DNA of 64,000 nucleotides, taken from Pagrus major (taxonomy: Eukaryota; Chordata; Actinopteri; Spariformes; Sparidae). Of this stretch, positions 1-11,027 are shown piece by piece (the first letter of the stretch is position 1; each line of letters begins with the position of its first letter). The translations under genes were made by a program, and so were the position numbers. The stretch lies in assembly GCF_040436345.1 (NCBI RefSeq), contig NC_133221.1:21772665-21836664 (forward strand), read 5' to 3'. Under the pieces are notes generated by a model. The model was not told the DNA's origin. It ran no database searches and saw nothing but the letters and a program-made list of their open reading frames with translations.

Positions 1-439
1 CAAATATTTGTCTACAAAATGTGTGTTAGTGGGTGTGTAACATTGAGTGTGTGTTATCACCTGAATGTCTGTCATTCTTTCACCTACTCTGCAGTGATGT
101 GGGTGAGAATGAGGCTAAAGGTGAACGCTGCTGCACAGGTGAGGCAGCAGGTTCATTGTGTAAACTCATCATATTCCAACCAGATGTTTAACAGCATTAT
201 GAATATTTAATATTGTTTTAATATCCCCCCTAGAATAAAATGTCAGCTTATTACCAATTTAAACGTGCTTGTGCTTTAAATGCTTCAAAATCAGTTAATC
301 ACAGACGTCAGAACAAAATATGACTGCCCCAAATTCTGAACTTGCCTGTCTTAAATGATGTAGTTTAAAGGAAGGTTGTCACAAAGTGTGATTTTTTTTT
401 ACTGTTGACATGTGTGTGCTCTTATTACTTACTCTACTC

Positions 440-522
440 TACTCATCTGTAAAGCACTTTGATTATGTACTAACCTGTGTGTATGAGAGGTGTGATAGAA
501 ATAAAGTTTGATTGATTAATTG
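440..522 (+). repeat. Retroposon 3' tail-like fragment
   Basis: The stretch has a 'taaagcactttgatta' motif, then 'tatgagaggtg', and ends in 'aataaagtttgattgatt'. This is the layout of a common fish LINE/SINE 3' end (stem, AATAAA, short tandem tail). The call rests on recalled resemblance and the family is not assigned. Confidence 0.4.
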
Positions 523-1188
523 TTTGTGATGGTACCACTGACTTGAAAATGCATATAAACCTCAGAGACTGAATTTGAGGTGAAAACATTCATAAATATT
601 GTACAGCATAATAAAAATACAAAGGAATTGAAAGTAATTTTAGGATTTAATTTGACTTCAGTGTTTTAGAAGACTATTTCAGAAGCACTCTGTAACCTTG
701 GTAAGATGCCAAAAAATGTGTTTGCCTTAGTCTTATCTGAACAGTGACATCTGAACAGCACAACATGACAACATTCTTGTTGCATGTGAGATGACAATCG
801 AATGATGCAAGTCAAAAGTCGGTTAAAGTTCACCAGGTGAAAATGAAAACCGAGTCAGCGAGAAGGTAAACAACACTAGGTGAGGCAATACTGAATAACA
901 ACTATATTAATGCACGACTAATGAGACTATCGTACACTATCAACTATTTTTACTGCTGGAGAATGTGTTAATAAACATTTTATGTTCTCTATAGCAGTGG
1001 TTCTAAAAGCTTTTTAGCTCTAAATACTAAAGTAAAGCAATGACCCATTACACACAACTCTACCAAAACTTTATTTTTCCCTTTGAAGGTTATTAGTTTA
1101 CTGAATTTTAATTTCTTTTCTTCTTATCATCTTTTCCAAATTGATTGAAAAAATGGTTAATGAAAGTAATGATAATAATCCTTTTTTT

Positions 1189-1445
1189 GGTAACACTCAT
1201 TATTACCATCATTAATAAATGGTAAATTTGGCAAGTGTTTACTGTAAAGTTGCAACTGATGTTTAGAAGCATTATTTGGACGGCCATAATAAAGTTGGAA
1301 CTGATGCTTTTAAACCTTCACAACTGCTTAATAAAATGGTTTAAAAAGCATTTCATTGTTTGTTAACAGTCAAATAACTATTAACTAAAGTTTAACTAAC
1401 CAAATATGCCGAATATATCGATGATGGTTATTATAAAGCGTTACC
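1189..1445. mobile_element. MITE-like element with terminal inverted repeats
   Basis: The left end reads GGTAACACTCATTATTACCA and the right end, reverse-complemented, reads GGTAACGCTTTATAATAACC followed by ATCAT. About 20 of 25 positions match, giving terminal inverted repeats around a 257-bp A+T-rich core with no open frame. Terminal GGTAAC with no coding capacity fits a non-autonomous DNA transposon. A target-site duplication is not obvious (flanks 'cttttttt' and 'tgttttag'), so the superfamily is left open. Confidence 0.5.
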
Positions 1446-1567
1446 TGTTTTAGTTTATATGTCTTGAAAAGGAACATCATTACAGGACAGCTGCTTATAA
1501 TGAACCTTATAACAACATTTCCTATTTTAATTTAGAGTAGGGTCTGAATATAGTCAGGGTTTCTTAC

Positions 1568-1685
1568 CCCATTCTGTGTGTTGCAGTGCCGCGTGCCGAT
1601 GATGCATCCAGCTTCCTCAATCATCCTGAGGATGATGCCGCCGTGGACGTTCCCCACAATGTTGGCGTCATCTGGACGCATGATC
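1568..1685 (-). CDS. acot7: acot7 coding exon 2 (acyl-CoA thioesterase 7, first hotdog domain)
   Basis: This exon encodes the start of the first hotdog thioesterase domain of ACOT7 (brain acyl-CoA hydrolase), which cleaves long-chain acyl-CoA to free fatty acid and CoA in the cytosol. The reading includes IMRPDDANIVGNVHGG, then ILRMIEEAG and TRHCNTQNG, closely matching vertebrate ACOT7 (IMRPDDAN..GNVHGG..L.MIEEAG...TRHCN.QNG). The asparagine of NVHGG is in the region of the first-domain active-site motif. Borders are clear: acceptor 'tcatgcag' ends at 1686 and donor GTAAGA begins at 1567. The exon is 118 bp: it starts with the last base of a split Arg codon and ends in phase 0 after Asn-Gly. 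That split matches the AG-ending exon at 7437-7486. The second hotdog domain is outside the window. Confidence 0.93.
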
Positions 1686-2785
1686 CTGCATGAAGTAAAG
1701 AGATTAGTTTCCATGACTGTGGATCTGATGGTCAGATTACATGCGTTATTAGCATCTCATGTTTTAGACGTTCTTGATAACCTGTGGGACAATAAAATCC
1801 TGTTGATTAATAAACGTGAAAACCTGACCAGCCGTGCAAACTGATAATTTCACCTTTCTGACCTCGTGGTTTCAACTTTTGAAGAGTGGGAAGCTGGAAC
1901 ATTTTGAACCATCATTTCTCTTCTCACTCTTACAAAATCAGGCACCTTAATACTAATTTTTAAAATAAATAAGAATGAGCCCACAACTTGGGCTGTGGAG
2001 GGCTGAAGATGTGTTCATCGGCACTAACACAGGTTAACAAAATGTGCATAGGTGTGTGATTTAGTGTGTACATAGTGGAAGTAGGCTTTAATGTATGACA
2101 GGTAGTTTGTTGAAACATTATCTATAAAAAAAAAAAAGATAAGAATCTGACATGTTTGTTGATGAAAGGCTGGGATATCTGCTGTGATGTTCTTATAGAT
2201 AGTCACACGAGTTGAACTTGTTGTATGGTCTGCACATGTACGGAGCGCAAGACTAATTTTGCTCAACATTGTTGAAATATTCTCTGCACAGTTGATGGTA
2301 TCATGTGTTTTTGACTCCAGCCTCACCTGTCACCAGTACCATTATCACTGACAGTGCGACAAGCTGTCATTTACATCAGCTGTTCAGCCAGTTCTTCTGT
2401 GTGTGGATTGAACTTGTCTTACCAGTTATGATCTAATCTGCTCACAGACACACAAGGAATTCACAAGAGTGTCCCCAGTGACACCATTAGACAGGAAGGT
2501 GGTAAGGAAGGAGTAATTACCAACTGTCATAAAAGTATGTGACCTCTTCTCTCTTGTTTTTAAGTCGGAAACATTTGGAAGACTACAGAGAACACTTCGG
2601 GTCTTCTCTCCATGCAGCATGTATTAAAGAGATCTGATTCATGATACTGATTCTGAAATTCTTCAGAGAATTAGCAACAAGGAGAATTTCCCTTACACCC
2701 ACCAGTCTCCTTTAATTCCATTAAGCCTAATTCAATATCATATAAAACACATTTCAATCTGCTAGATGCATACATTTATTTTAAC

Positions 2786-2925
2786 GGGGTCTATTCTGGG
2801 CCGAGACCCATCCTCCATCCACGTTTAGGGAAAATCCGTTCAGTAGATTTTTAATCCTGCTGGCAAACCAACCAACCAATCAATAGACACAGGTACCTCC
2901 TGGGCGAAGGTCATGACCCAGGACA
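2786..2925 (-). repeat. Dispersed repeat family X, copy a (partial)
   Basis: The sequence 'ggggtctattctgggcc' followed by 'cccatcctccatcca', 'gaaaatccgttcagtag' and 'ctgctggcaaaccaacc' is the reverse complement of the unit seen at 47981-48263 and matches 37760-38045. These three related copies are the evidence for a dispersed element. It has no coding capacity. Confidence 0.6.
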
Positions 2926-3416
2926 CATAGGCACATTATCCTACAAGACTTTACAACAACTCACTAAAGAAAAGCTTAAAAGTGACATTTGTTGAGAACA
3001 ATATTCATTGTACCAAATAAACATTAACAGAATTCACCTGATTACTACCATGGCATTTTCACTGGGTGAACTTAATCACATAGAAAATACGGTTTCTGGT
3101 GGGAGGGTAGCAACATTTATCAACAAAATCGTCTGCATCCCTACTTCTAATACAACTGATTGCACAATATTGTTAAAATAATGAATTTTATCATTTCAAC
3201 GCTGAGTAACAGTTCATCAAGAGCAGATCAGGATCCCCACACATGACATTGCTGTATTACACATAGTGACCAGAAAGTCAATTAGAAACTCCAGCATATT
3301 GAAATTAAGTCTAACATGGCAGCACTGTGATAAATACTACTGTTGTGAAACGTATAGTGTCAGACCTTTATGTTCATCATATAGTATATGATGTGAGGCT
3401 GTACTATATACTGTAT

Positions 3417-3850
3417 TAGGGGTAGAGCGATTATCAGCCTGACCGATTATCAGGGCCAGTATTCAGCAGTTATCCAATTATCAGTATTGGTGATTTTTCT
3501 GTCAAATTGCAGATAAAATAAACTATTTTTTTTTCTAATGTGCCACTTCTCTGATGCAGCATCCTCTTACGCAATGTCCCACCCACGACTGATTAGTAAC
3601 ACTTCACAATAATAGCCTATAAACAATAAAATAATACGAATCTGCAAAGTAACTAGAACTAAATTTAAGTGTAGAGGAAGTATAAAGCAGCAGAAAATGG
3701 AAATACTCAAGTTAAGTACCTCAATATTGCACTTAAAAACAGTACTTGAGTAAACTGTAGTCAGGTTCATTCCATCACTGGCTGTTCTGAAGATTTTCAT
3801 TGTTACTGCAAATGAATATCAGTTCCAAATATCGGTTATCTGTCTCTTTG
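3417..3850. repeat. Nested dispersed repeats
   Basis: An outer element begins with 'aggggtagagcgattatca' and its other end, near 3810-3850, carries 'aatatcagttccaaatatcggttatctg'. Between them sits a second element (about 3640-3780) with 'tactcaagttaagtacc' and 'acttgagtaaactgtagtcaggttcattccatcactg'. The inner one resembles the pieces at 5868-6660 and 34757-35328. The nesting is inferred from shared motifs only. Confidence 0.4.
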
Positions 3851-4065
3851 ACATGAAGCAAAACATTTCCAATCCATCAACAGCATCACAAACTACAGCC
3901 TCAACAACGCCCCTCTGACACAGCAGCTGTAGTTAAAGTTGTATTTAGTATTAGAAGTATTTTTAGTATTCTTGTAACGACTTCAATTTCCCAAAAAGCA
4001 CATTTTTTATGTGTCAAGGGAAAGAGAGAGAGTGAAGCAGACAGTCGCCTCTATATTCAGCATCA

Positions 4066-4067
<2 letters not shown>

Positions 4068-4109
<42 letters not shown>
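4068..4109. repeat. (GT)n microsatellite
   Basis: About 21 uninterrupted GT dinucleotides. His/Thr or Cys/Val reading frames through it are translation of the repeat, not genes. Confidence 0.97.
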
Positions 4110-4110
<1 letters not shown>

Positions 4111-5867
4111 AGAGATGAATTACCTGCTGAGTTGATGTTTAGAGCCCTGCTGAGCTCCAGCCTCCCCAACATCCCTGACATCTCTGCTGACTTGTTGACT
4201 TTGACTCGCTTGTCTTTTATACACTTCATCTGCTGCCCTGCTGCTCTGAGGCCTAAAACAACGCATCCCTGCACTCTCGCTGACTACGCCTCTGATTCTC
4301 TAACACACTTCCCTTCTGAATGATCTCTTCATTCACATCTCCTGAGATTTGGGGCCCTGACGCTGCTGTGGTGAGTGATGTCATGCAGTTGAACCCGCCT
4401 TAACCGTCAGGACTGGTCAAACTGGATTTCAACACAATGACTGACGCACAAACAAACAACAGTTGACCAATAAAATTTGTCATCATCACACCTATGGTTT
4501 GTGTGTCGCTGCTGAGAGGTAAGAAATACCTTAGCACACAAGCATAACCTACAGTCACTGATAAAGCATTTAAGGAGGAGGAACTGAAACTTAACAAAAA
4601 TGTTACAGTGGTATTCCCAGAAATTACTTAGAGGTGAATGCCAACTAGTCTGAAAGTCCCTCTCTTTAATCCTGTCCCCTGTACATTCCAAAATGAGGAT
4701 CACATACTGGGGGAATCACTCCTGTTACGAGCGGTGTAGCGCCACAATCATTTACGAAGATACAAAAATGATAAGTGTGAACATTTTATCCTGGCAACTA
4801 GTCATGTCTTGTTAGATACAAACACGTGTAGTTAGAAGTAGTCGATAATTTTTGAAGATCTGAAAGGGCTTAATTACTCTTTTTCTGCTGTATCAATACA
4901 CTGATACCAGCTGTGCTTTCTCGTTCCCCTCTGCTCTCCAACAGTGAGTTGACACACAAACTGCTGTGATGTTGACCTATTATGTTTTGTTATTTACATT
5001 AATTTTCACTGGTTAGCTATTTGTTACACCATTAACATATAGCTTACAAGCTTCTTGACTGAAACAAAGTAGAGCTGTCATGAACAAATTCATAAATCAC
5101 AATCACAATCTTATGCTGCCTGCTGAAACAAACACCTAACTTTTACCTGTGTCGTGAAGAAGAGTGGCAAAAACCTTGAATCAGCTTCAGAAAAGCAAAT
5201 CTTGGAATCATTTCCGTCCCGAGTCCCGACAGTAAAAACACAGCAAGACACAAAGGACTGACTGAGGTGGAGAGAAATCTGCATCAACTGTAGTTTACCC
5301 AAGCAATCCTACATTACCAAGCAAGACAGGTATTTGTCAAACACTCACAACTGTGTTTGAACAAAATTACCCAAACCGGCAACTCATTCAGACATTTCAC
5401 TAATGCTCTCATTCAAAGCATCTTGCAAGTGAGCAGAGTACTAAGCCTAAATTACCACATTTGTAGCTAAGCAGTAGTAAGAAACCAAACACACATAATC
5501 CGTGAAAGTGTGCATAGTCCTGAAAAAGCACATACGAAATTACATGGACAAAGATGTATCTCTGGAATGGAAAAGGTCTGTTGATAAGGACTTAATAACA
5601 AAGTCAAAAAAGAGGACAAGAGAGACAACACTTAAGTTTGCAGCCCAGGGGCAGGTGATATGTTCAAATCCTCAGGTGTGTAGGACTTAGTGACATCTAG
5701 TGGTGGGGTGTCAGATGAACCGATTAGTGTCAGTATCATTCATCAACCATATTAACGAGACAAGACAAAACTAGAAATTTGTTAACATAATAAGTCATTA
5801 AACTACTTTTTGTGCTGTTTTGGGAGAATAAAAATTCCAACATAATGTTTAGTTCAGACATGCTGTA

Positions 5868-6660
5868 GACCAGAGGTGCAATAAGTATTCAGATCTTGCC
5901 TTTAAAGCAAAATTTTGTAATGTTTTACCTTAAACAGCTTCAAAATCATGTTGATGGTACATTGTCTTGTAATAGGATGAATGGTGTCTCCGTCTCAGCC
6001 ACCCCGCACCTCTATCACTTGTTTCTGCACTATGTAACTTCAATGAGAAGGTAGGATCACAGCGTTACATACATGTTTACTGCAACATACAAGTTTTCAA
6101 CACATAACATTGTTATGACATAATGAGTTTTGTTTGTAGTTAGCACCTACATTACGTCTGACAAATTGTTACAGACCTGGGATTTGTATTTACGACAGTG
6201 GTGTTGCACTCAGAAACTGTGGGGGGCGCCAATACGAAATGCCAATTTATACATAATGTTGCTTTAAGTAAAAGTAGTAATACTACCATGCAGAAATACT
6301 TTGTCACATGTAAAAGTCATGCATTTAAATCTTTACTTCACTAAAAGTCCAAGTAAGCATTAGCATCAAAATATACTTAAAGTAGCAAAAATAAAAGTGC
6401 ACATCATCACTATAGTTTATCTGCTGGAACGCCTGTGAATCTCCCATCAATAAAGATCATAATCTATAACGACAACATAATGTATTTGTTGATTGCATGT
6501 TGTGTTACTAGACAGTAACAAGTGACTTTAGTTGTCAAATACAATATTTGCCTCTGAGTTGTAGTGAAGTAGCAGAAAATTAAAAACACTCAAGCAGAGT
6601 GCAAGTACAGGAAAACTGTACAGTAGTTGAGTAAATGTATTTAGTTACTTTTAACCACTG
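5868..6660. repeat. Dispersed repeat with 'gaggtg...aagtattcagatc' start and 'agttacttttaaccactg' end
   Basis: The left end reads 'ccagaggtgcaataagtatt' then 'cagatctt'. The right part reads 'aagtaaaagtagtaatac' (6266), 'gcatttaaatctttactt' and 'gagtaaatgtatttagttac'. This is the layout of a very common fish non-autonomous repeat. The stretch from about 5915 to 6250 does not fit and may be a later insertion or drift. Related ends occur at 34757 and 35328. Confidence 0.5.
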
Positions 6661-7436
6661 CTATGGATGAGACTACACACATCTCTCTGTGAGGGGTAGC
6701 TCTCACCTGGACTGATGGGGACTTCCTGCAGACAGAGCTGTACTGTGGCTGAGCTGCTCAGCCCCACCCACGGGTGAGCACGAGTACAACAAACCGAGCA
6801 TGCGGCTGGGAAATGAAACCAATTCATTGCGAAGGTATTTTAATAGGCAGCAGTCGAAACCACAGTACACACAGCTGGCTGTTTGCTCTCAGTGCCCTCC
6901 CTCTGTCTTTATCTTCAGGGGGAGATAAACATGGGATCAGATACACGCGATTCACCGACACAGTCCAGAGTCGGTCCAGAGTCTGGACTCCAGACTACTT
7001 AACAGGAGCCAAATGATTCAAGCTTCCGCTTTAAAATACAACTTTTATTGGAGTTTCTTTGTAATGACGGCGACCTTAACGTGTCCTTGGTATTGTGATC
7101 GTGTCCTCCCGGTGCTAACCGTGCTGAGGTCATCACAGACGACATGCGGCACAGACTGTCTGCACCTCCGCCGGGAGCCCACAGGCTGAATGCCCTGAAA
7201 ACACGTCGTTTGTTTTGTCATAAACCAGCCTAAATGAAACATTATGGGCCACCGGCAGGACGCAGCAGCCCCCTGTGTCTTATAAGAGGACAGGAGGCGG
7301 ATTATCTGGGTTATCATCCTGGGAGCGGCGGCGCCGGTAGCCGCGCTCGCTTCCCGTCATGTGTCCATCAACCGCAGGTGATTAGCACGAGAAGGCTGCT
7401 CACACATGTGCTAATGTGTCCCGACAGACGTCCTAC

Positions 7437-7486
7437 CTGCATAACTGGAGGGAGGATGCTGCCTCGCGGGCCTGCGGTGCCGACAT
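7437..7486 (-). CDS. acot7: acot7 coding exon 1 (start exon)
   Basis: The reading MSAPQAREAASSLQLC, followed by the first two bases (AG) of a split Arg codon, ends at a donor GTAGGA (7436 downward). Joined to the exon at 1685 it gives ...LQLC-R-IMRPDDAN. This reproduces the short Met-Ser start and the '..IC-R-IMRPDD' junction of one mammalian ACOT7 isoform start, as recalled. The start context is CACCATGT, a good vertebrate initiation site. Evidence is the junction phase (50 coding bases, phase 2, matching the acceptor), the start context and the G+C-rich surroundings. The alternative mitochondrial-type start exon known in mammals was not found. Upstream, to about 7640, lies likely 5' UTR and promoter, including a CAT/CAC repeat just before the start. 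Confidence 0.8.
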
Positions 7487-8268
7487 GGTGATGGTGGTGA
7501 TGAAGGTGATGAGGTCTCGGGGATTGTCGGTCTCGTGTTGCAGCGAGATTTCTGTGTGATGTGAGCGGGAAGCAGGCTCCTCCAGTGTCCGCCGGCTGCT
7601 CCGGTCTCAGTCTCCCTGACAAATGACTCATGTGGAGGGAAAGTACTTAACGGAAATGCGTAACAGCTGTTTGATGCTGCAGTGAAGCTTGATTATTCAT
7701 AATTTAAACAAAATAAAAACAGATATTTTGAGTTGAATCTTGAATTATTCATTCAAAGTGATTTTAAACCGGCTCGACTTGTGTTAGGAGATGAGATGTA
7801 GTGGTCGGTGTCAGTACCTACACCCGCCAAAGGGGGGCAGCAGAGACCGCATTTACTCCAACGTGATGCACAGGGGTGCAGTACTTCTTGTGTCCTGATG
7901 TGGGCGCGTGTGACCACAACATCCATCCCGGTGGCCCAATAACTAACGGCTTTTTGTGGACAGATGTGTCACACAGGCCTGTGCTCATTAAACAGAGAGG
8001 TGTCTCCTTATAAGGAAATATTGCATCAGATTGTCCAGGTTCAGTTCACTCTGCTGAAGCTCCCTTTGGTTTTATGCTCCTATTGTTGGAAAGACTCATC
8101 CTCAAATCATCTTTTGTTGCCTCTCAGTGATGAGCACACAATATATTTCTTGTGAGCTTCTTTCTGTCTCTGTCACCTGAATGCAACACACATTCAGTTT
8201 ATCCTTGTTTAGACCAATGTTCTTACAAAAGAAGAAGAAAAGACAATATTTCACCACTATATCGCAGT
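7487..8268. other. acot7 5' UTR/promoter side and spacer to hes2 copy 1
   Basis: About 7200-7620 is richer in G+C and CpG than its surroundings and probably includes the acot7 transcription start and 5' UTR. No TATA box is evident. From 7640 to 8268 no gene is seen. Short reading frames there match nothing recognised. Confidence 0.5.
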
Positions 8269-8758
8269 TTTATTTGTTTTTTTATATATAACATATATAC
8301 AACATTTGCTGTAAATAGCAAAAATGAAACACATCCCAACAGAGATACTCACAGTGACATTCAATATGTCTACAAAGATCATCTGCACAGACTCACACAT
8401 TGAAGTCTATAGTGCAAATTTATACGAACTGACCCTTTGGGTCTTACAGGGCTGTTTCAATAGCCCTTAATCATTTAATCCGCAAAGAGGATTAAATATT
8501 AAACGTATACATACATGCAGATTTAAAAGAAACAGGCTACGACCGTCTAAACTTGTCAACTTATACAGGACAACAGACTCGCGCGCGAAACGGAAGTATA
8601 TAATACTCAACCAATACGATTTATCGATGAATTCTGGCTGTTCATCAACGGAGACGAGGCGGTGGATCACTGTGCATATTTACAAGTGATGCTATCTCAA
8701 CATGTTTTCTACATATGAAACACTTTACAGTCTTTTCACAGAGTTGAACTGAAGAAAT
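8269..8758 (-). other. 3' UTR of hes2 copy 1
   Basis: It extends from the stop codon (8759) to the first plausible poly(A) signal, AATAAA on the minus strand at 8269-8274. About 8382-8505 is related to the 3' UTR of copy 2 (20828-20954). Shared pieces are 'tgcacagac', 'aagtc.at.gtgcaaa', 'accctt.gggt.ttaca' and 'caaagaggatt'. The end position is inferred from the signal only. Confidence 0.6.
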
Positions 8759-9683
8759 CTACCAAGGTCTCCACATGGCCGCGCTGACAGCCTGTGGGCC
8801 TGGCTGCGCTCTGATGGGAGCCACTGCGCTGCTGCTGCGGGACTGGCTCTCCAGTCTGGAGCTGAAGCTGGATTTGAGGCTCAGGAGTCTCTGTTGGATC
8901 TGAGGGAAAGTCCTGGAGCTCTGAGCGCAGCAGTTCAGGCAGGTCGGGGGGACGTTGGCGGACATGGACTGCTGGACGAAGTCGTTGACCCGCTGGCACG
9001 CGTCTTGATCCAGGCTCGTTTTGGGAAGCAGAGCGGAGACGCGCTGGAGGCAGGCTTTGTAGCCTTCCTTGTAACTGTCTGCGGAATCTGAGAAGAGAAT
9101 AAAATGTAAGTTTCGTTGTTTTAAAAGTTACAAGAATCAGCTACATATATTTATATTTCAATAAAGGCTTTTAAACCAGCAGAACCAGAACTCACTTTTA
9201 GTGTTAACAGGGGGGATGTCGCCGAGGAACCTCACAGTCATTTCCAGGATGTCGGCTTTCTCAAGCTTGGAGTAGCGAGTTTTCTGGAGAAAATGATAAA
9301 AAGAAAATGTTAAACATACAAGCCTAAACATTGCCTTGACTTAATAGATCTACAATCTTAGATTGTGTGTATTTAAATGTATAAAATAACTTACATCTCT
9401 GCCTGTGAGGGGAAGGATGAGGTTTTTCAAATGGTTCAGGCTGTCGTTGATACGAGCGCGCCTTCTTTTTTCCATCAGTGGTTTCATAGTCTGAAAAGAA
9501 CACAAAACATTTAGTATTCATTCATCACATTCAATGTAAAACATCAGAGATTTTTTTTAAGATACTGAAGTAAAATTCAGAGGCTTCGCTTACCTTTCTG
9601 AGCTCAAGAGCCTCTTTTCTTTTGGCCACAGTCAGCCGGGGAGAAAAGGACGGGAGAGCTTCATAGGTCATGTTTGGAGACAT
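8759..9683 (-). CDS. hes2: hes2-type bHLH-Orange transcriptional repressor, copy 1
   Basis: A complete four-exon gene: 9594-9683, 9395-9490, 9196-9283 and 8759-9087, all with AG/GT borders, 603 bp in total, 200 residues. Exon 1 encodes MSPNMTYEALPS to ...ELRK. Exons 2-3 encode the bHLH: basic region [20 protein letters not shown] including the family's proline, then the loop and helix 2 [16 protein letters not shown]. Exon 4 gives the Orange domain ([13 protein letters not shown]...), a Ser/Gln-rich linker and the C-terminal WRPW that recruits Groucho/TLE co-repressors. Hes proteins act in the nucleus as dimeric repressors on N-box/CACGCG-type sites. The gene lies between acot7 and espn, as HES2 does in human. 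A TATA-like element sits 80 bp upstream. Its last exon is nearly identical to that of copy 2, unlike exons 1-3. Confidence 0.95.
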
Positions 9684-9760
9684 TTTCAGCTTCGTCTTTG
9701 TGCCAGAGGAGTGTTCAGAGCAGGAGCTGGTGAAGATGTGTCTCTAACGGCCCAGGGCTG

Positions 9761-9823
9761 CGGTATTTATCCAGGTCCGTGGCGTCGGTTCCAGTGCGTC
9801 ACGGGTACGCCCCCAAGCCATCG
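9761..9823 (-). promoter_or_regulatory. hes2 copy 1 core promoter
   Basis: On the minus strand a TATA-like GGATAAATACC (9762-9772) lies about 80 bp upstream of the start codon. Just beyond it come 'ggtccgtggcgtc' and 'caagccatcg' (9814-9823, plus-strand spelling). The same three parts occur in the same order before copy 2 (22051-22100), which supports the assignment. Confidence 0.7.
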
Positions 9824-10566
9824 CTATACGATTTGGAGTGGCCACGTATACGATGAAAACAACACAAAACCATCAAATATAGCAAGATAACCATCTGTCT
9901 TCTTCTCTAATCCATGCGTGACAACTGCGGTGCGTGTCTGCGTAATGATCCATCGACCAAATCAAACAAAACCTGCGTCAAGAAGCTGAGGAAGTATGTG
10001 CGTAAAGATGCTTAAAGTTTGGACGCACCGAATGCCGATTAACCAAACACTGATTCTCCAAACTCTTCAAATTACAAAATATTAAATAGTACACAACTAG
10101 GTTAATTATTTAATATACAGTAAACGGAATGAGTTGTTTGTAAAACATATATACACTCAGTTATGGTGCGTAATTACGCAACGCAGTATTTTGTTATTTT
10201 ATCAAATGTGTGCTGTACAAAAACCTACAGTAGAGCGTTTAGGCTTTAAAGCATTCATATATTTTGTGTTCTAACTATGAAACAAAGCAGACAACAGAAA
10301 AAATACTATTTTCTCCGCAACATCAATTTCTCAGTTTGCATTATTAAGATGTGTTTGCCTGCTGAATTTCCAGTTGCTGCTCGACACTGAGGTTTAACTG
10401 TATTTTATTTTGTGTTTTTAAGTTTGATTATATGTCTTTTAAATTACATTTATAAGTAAATATATGTGCACTTAGAACAACAGGGTGCAGTACATACAAT
10501 ACTGGCATAGGGGTCAGGCTTGCGTGTATGGAAAAGTGTCCACAGAGATGCAGACTCTCAAATCTC

Positions 10567-10602
10567 ATACCCAAGCCACGCTACTTTCAAATAACATCTG
10601 CT
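10567..10602. promoter_or_regulatory. Paralogous conserved block A upstream of hes2 copy 1
   Basis: The 17-mer ATACCCAAGCCACGCTA (10567-10583) and, 8 bp on, TAACATCTGCT (10592-10602) recur upstream of copy 2 at 22687-22703 and 22713-22723 with a 9-bp gap. The second part is a CAGATG E-box on the minus strand. It lies about 0.9 kb upstream of the start codon. A regulatory role is inferred. Confidence 0.65.
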
Positions 10603-10985
10603 CTTAGATTTTGACAACAATAGTTTTGCATATGACGTTTTTATGCTCTGTCTGCCCGGGGGAGTCTCTATACCTGCAGGGTGTTGCCCGGTGCTGCCAA
10701 CGCCTCACGCAGTGCGGTGGGGGCTGAAGAACAGAGGGTGGGTAGTGAGGGAGCGTGTACTTCAATCACAATAGCCTCCGTGAAATATGAAATGAGCCTG
10801 CGTTTGCATCAGCTGTTTTAAATGTTTAGACAATTTATTGTGGACTTGGACTTGCTGTGTGTTATAACCAACTATCGTGCCCTGCGAGGAATGAATCAAA
10901 CTTTGAATTGCAGCTTCGAGATGGTCAGATTTTAAATAAAAACTGGAGAGACATGACAACCCATCAAATACCACTGCACTCAGGG

Positions 10986-11027
10986 GAACCACGCGCGCAG
11001 CACGCGCCACGGGGACCAGATGGCTGT
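10986..11027. promoter_or_regulatory. Paralogous conserved block B upstream of hes2 copy 1
   Basis: GCACGCGCCAC (11000-11010) and the E-box CAGATGG (11017-11023) recur together at 23129-23156 upstream of copy 2. CACGCG is a known Hes/Hairy binding core, so autorepression is possible. That is inference. Confidence 0.6.

Larger units (their letters stand above)
1..1567 (-). other. acot7 intron after its second coding exon; repeats
   Basis: No coding exon could be recognised here on either strand. By gene order it should be intron of acot7, whose later exons would lie further left, outside the window. It contains a LINE-type tail (about 440-522) and a short inverted-repeat element (1189-1445), both listed separately. 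The rest is A+T-rich sequence without a recognisable signal. Confidence 0.55.
1686..7436 (-). other. acot7 intron 1, repeat-rich
   Basis: A 5.75-kb intron lies between the two recognised acot7 exons. It holds several dispersed repeats (about 2786-2925, 3417-3850, 5868-6660) and a GT microsatellite (4068-4109). Mammalian ACOT7 uses alternative first exons, so a second start exon could hide here, but none with a matching AG/GT donor phase was identified. Confidence 0.7.

Noticed and set aside
4014-4323. Open frames across the GT array with poly-His/Thr or poly-Cys/Val
   Set aside because: Translation of a microsatellite.
7831-7852. 'cgccaaaggggggcagcag' as a CTCF site (also 30228-30243)
   Set aside because: The core is similar but does not meet the consensus at several positions; not supportable by eye.
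8736-8999. Second long open frame overlapping hes2 exon 4 (also 21140-21580 in copy 2)
   Set aside because: It lies in the +1 frame of a G+C- and Ser/Gln-rich exon and stays open because of composition. It crosses a real splice acceptor in copy 2 and matches no family.
8894-9091. Plus-strand open frame antisense to hes2 exon 4 (also 21283-21540)
   Set aside because: Shadow of the coding exon; conserved only because the two exons are nearly identical.
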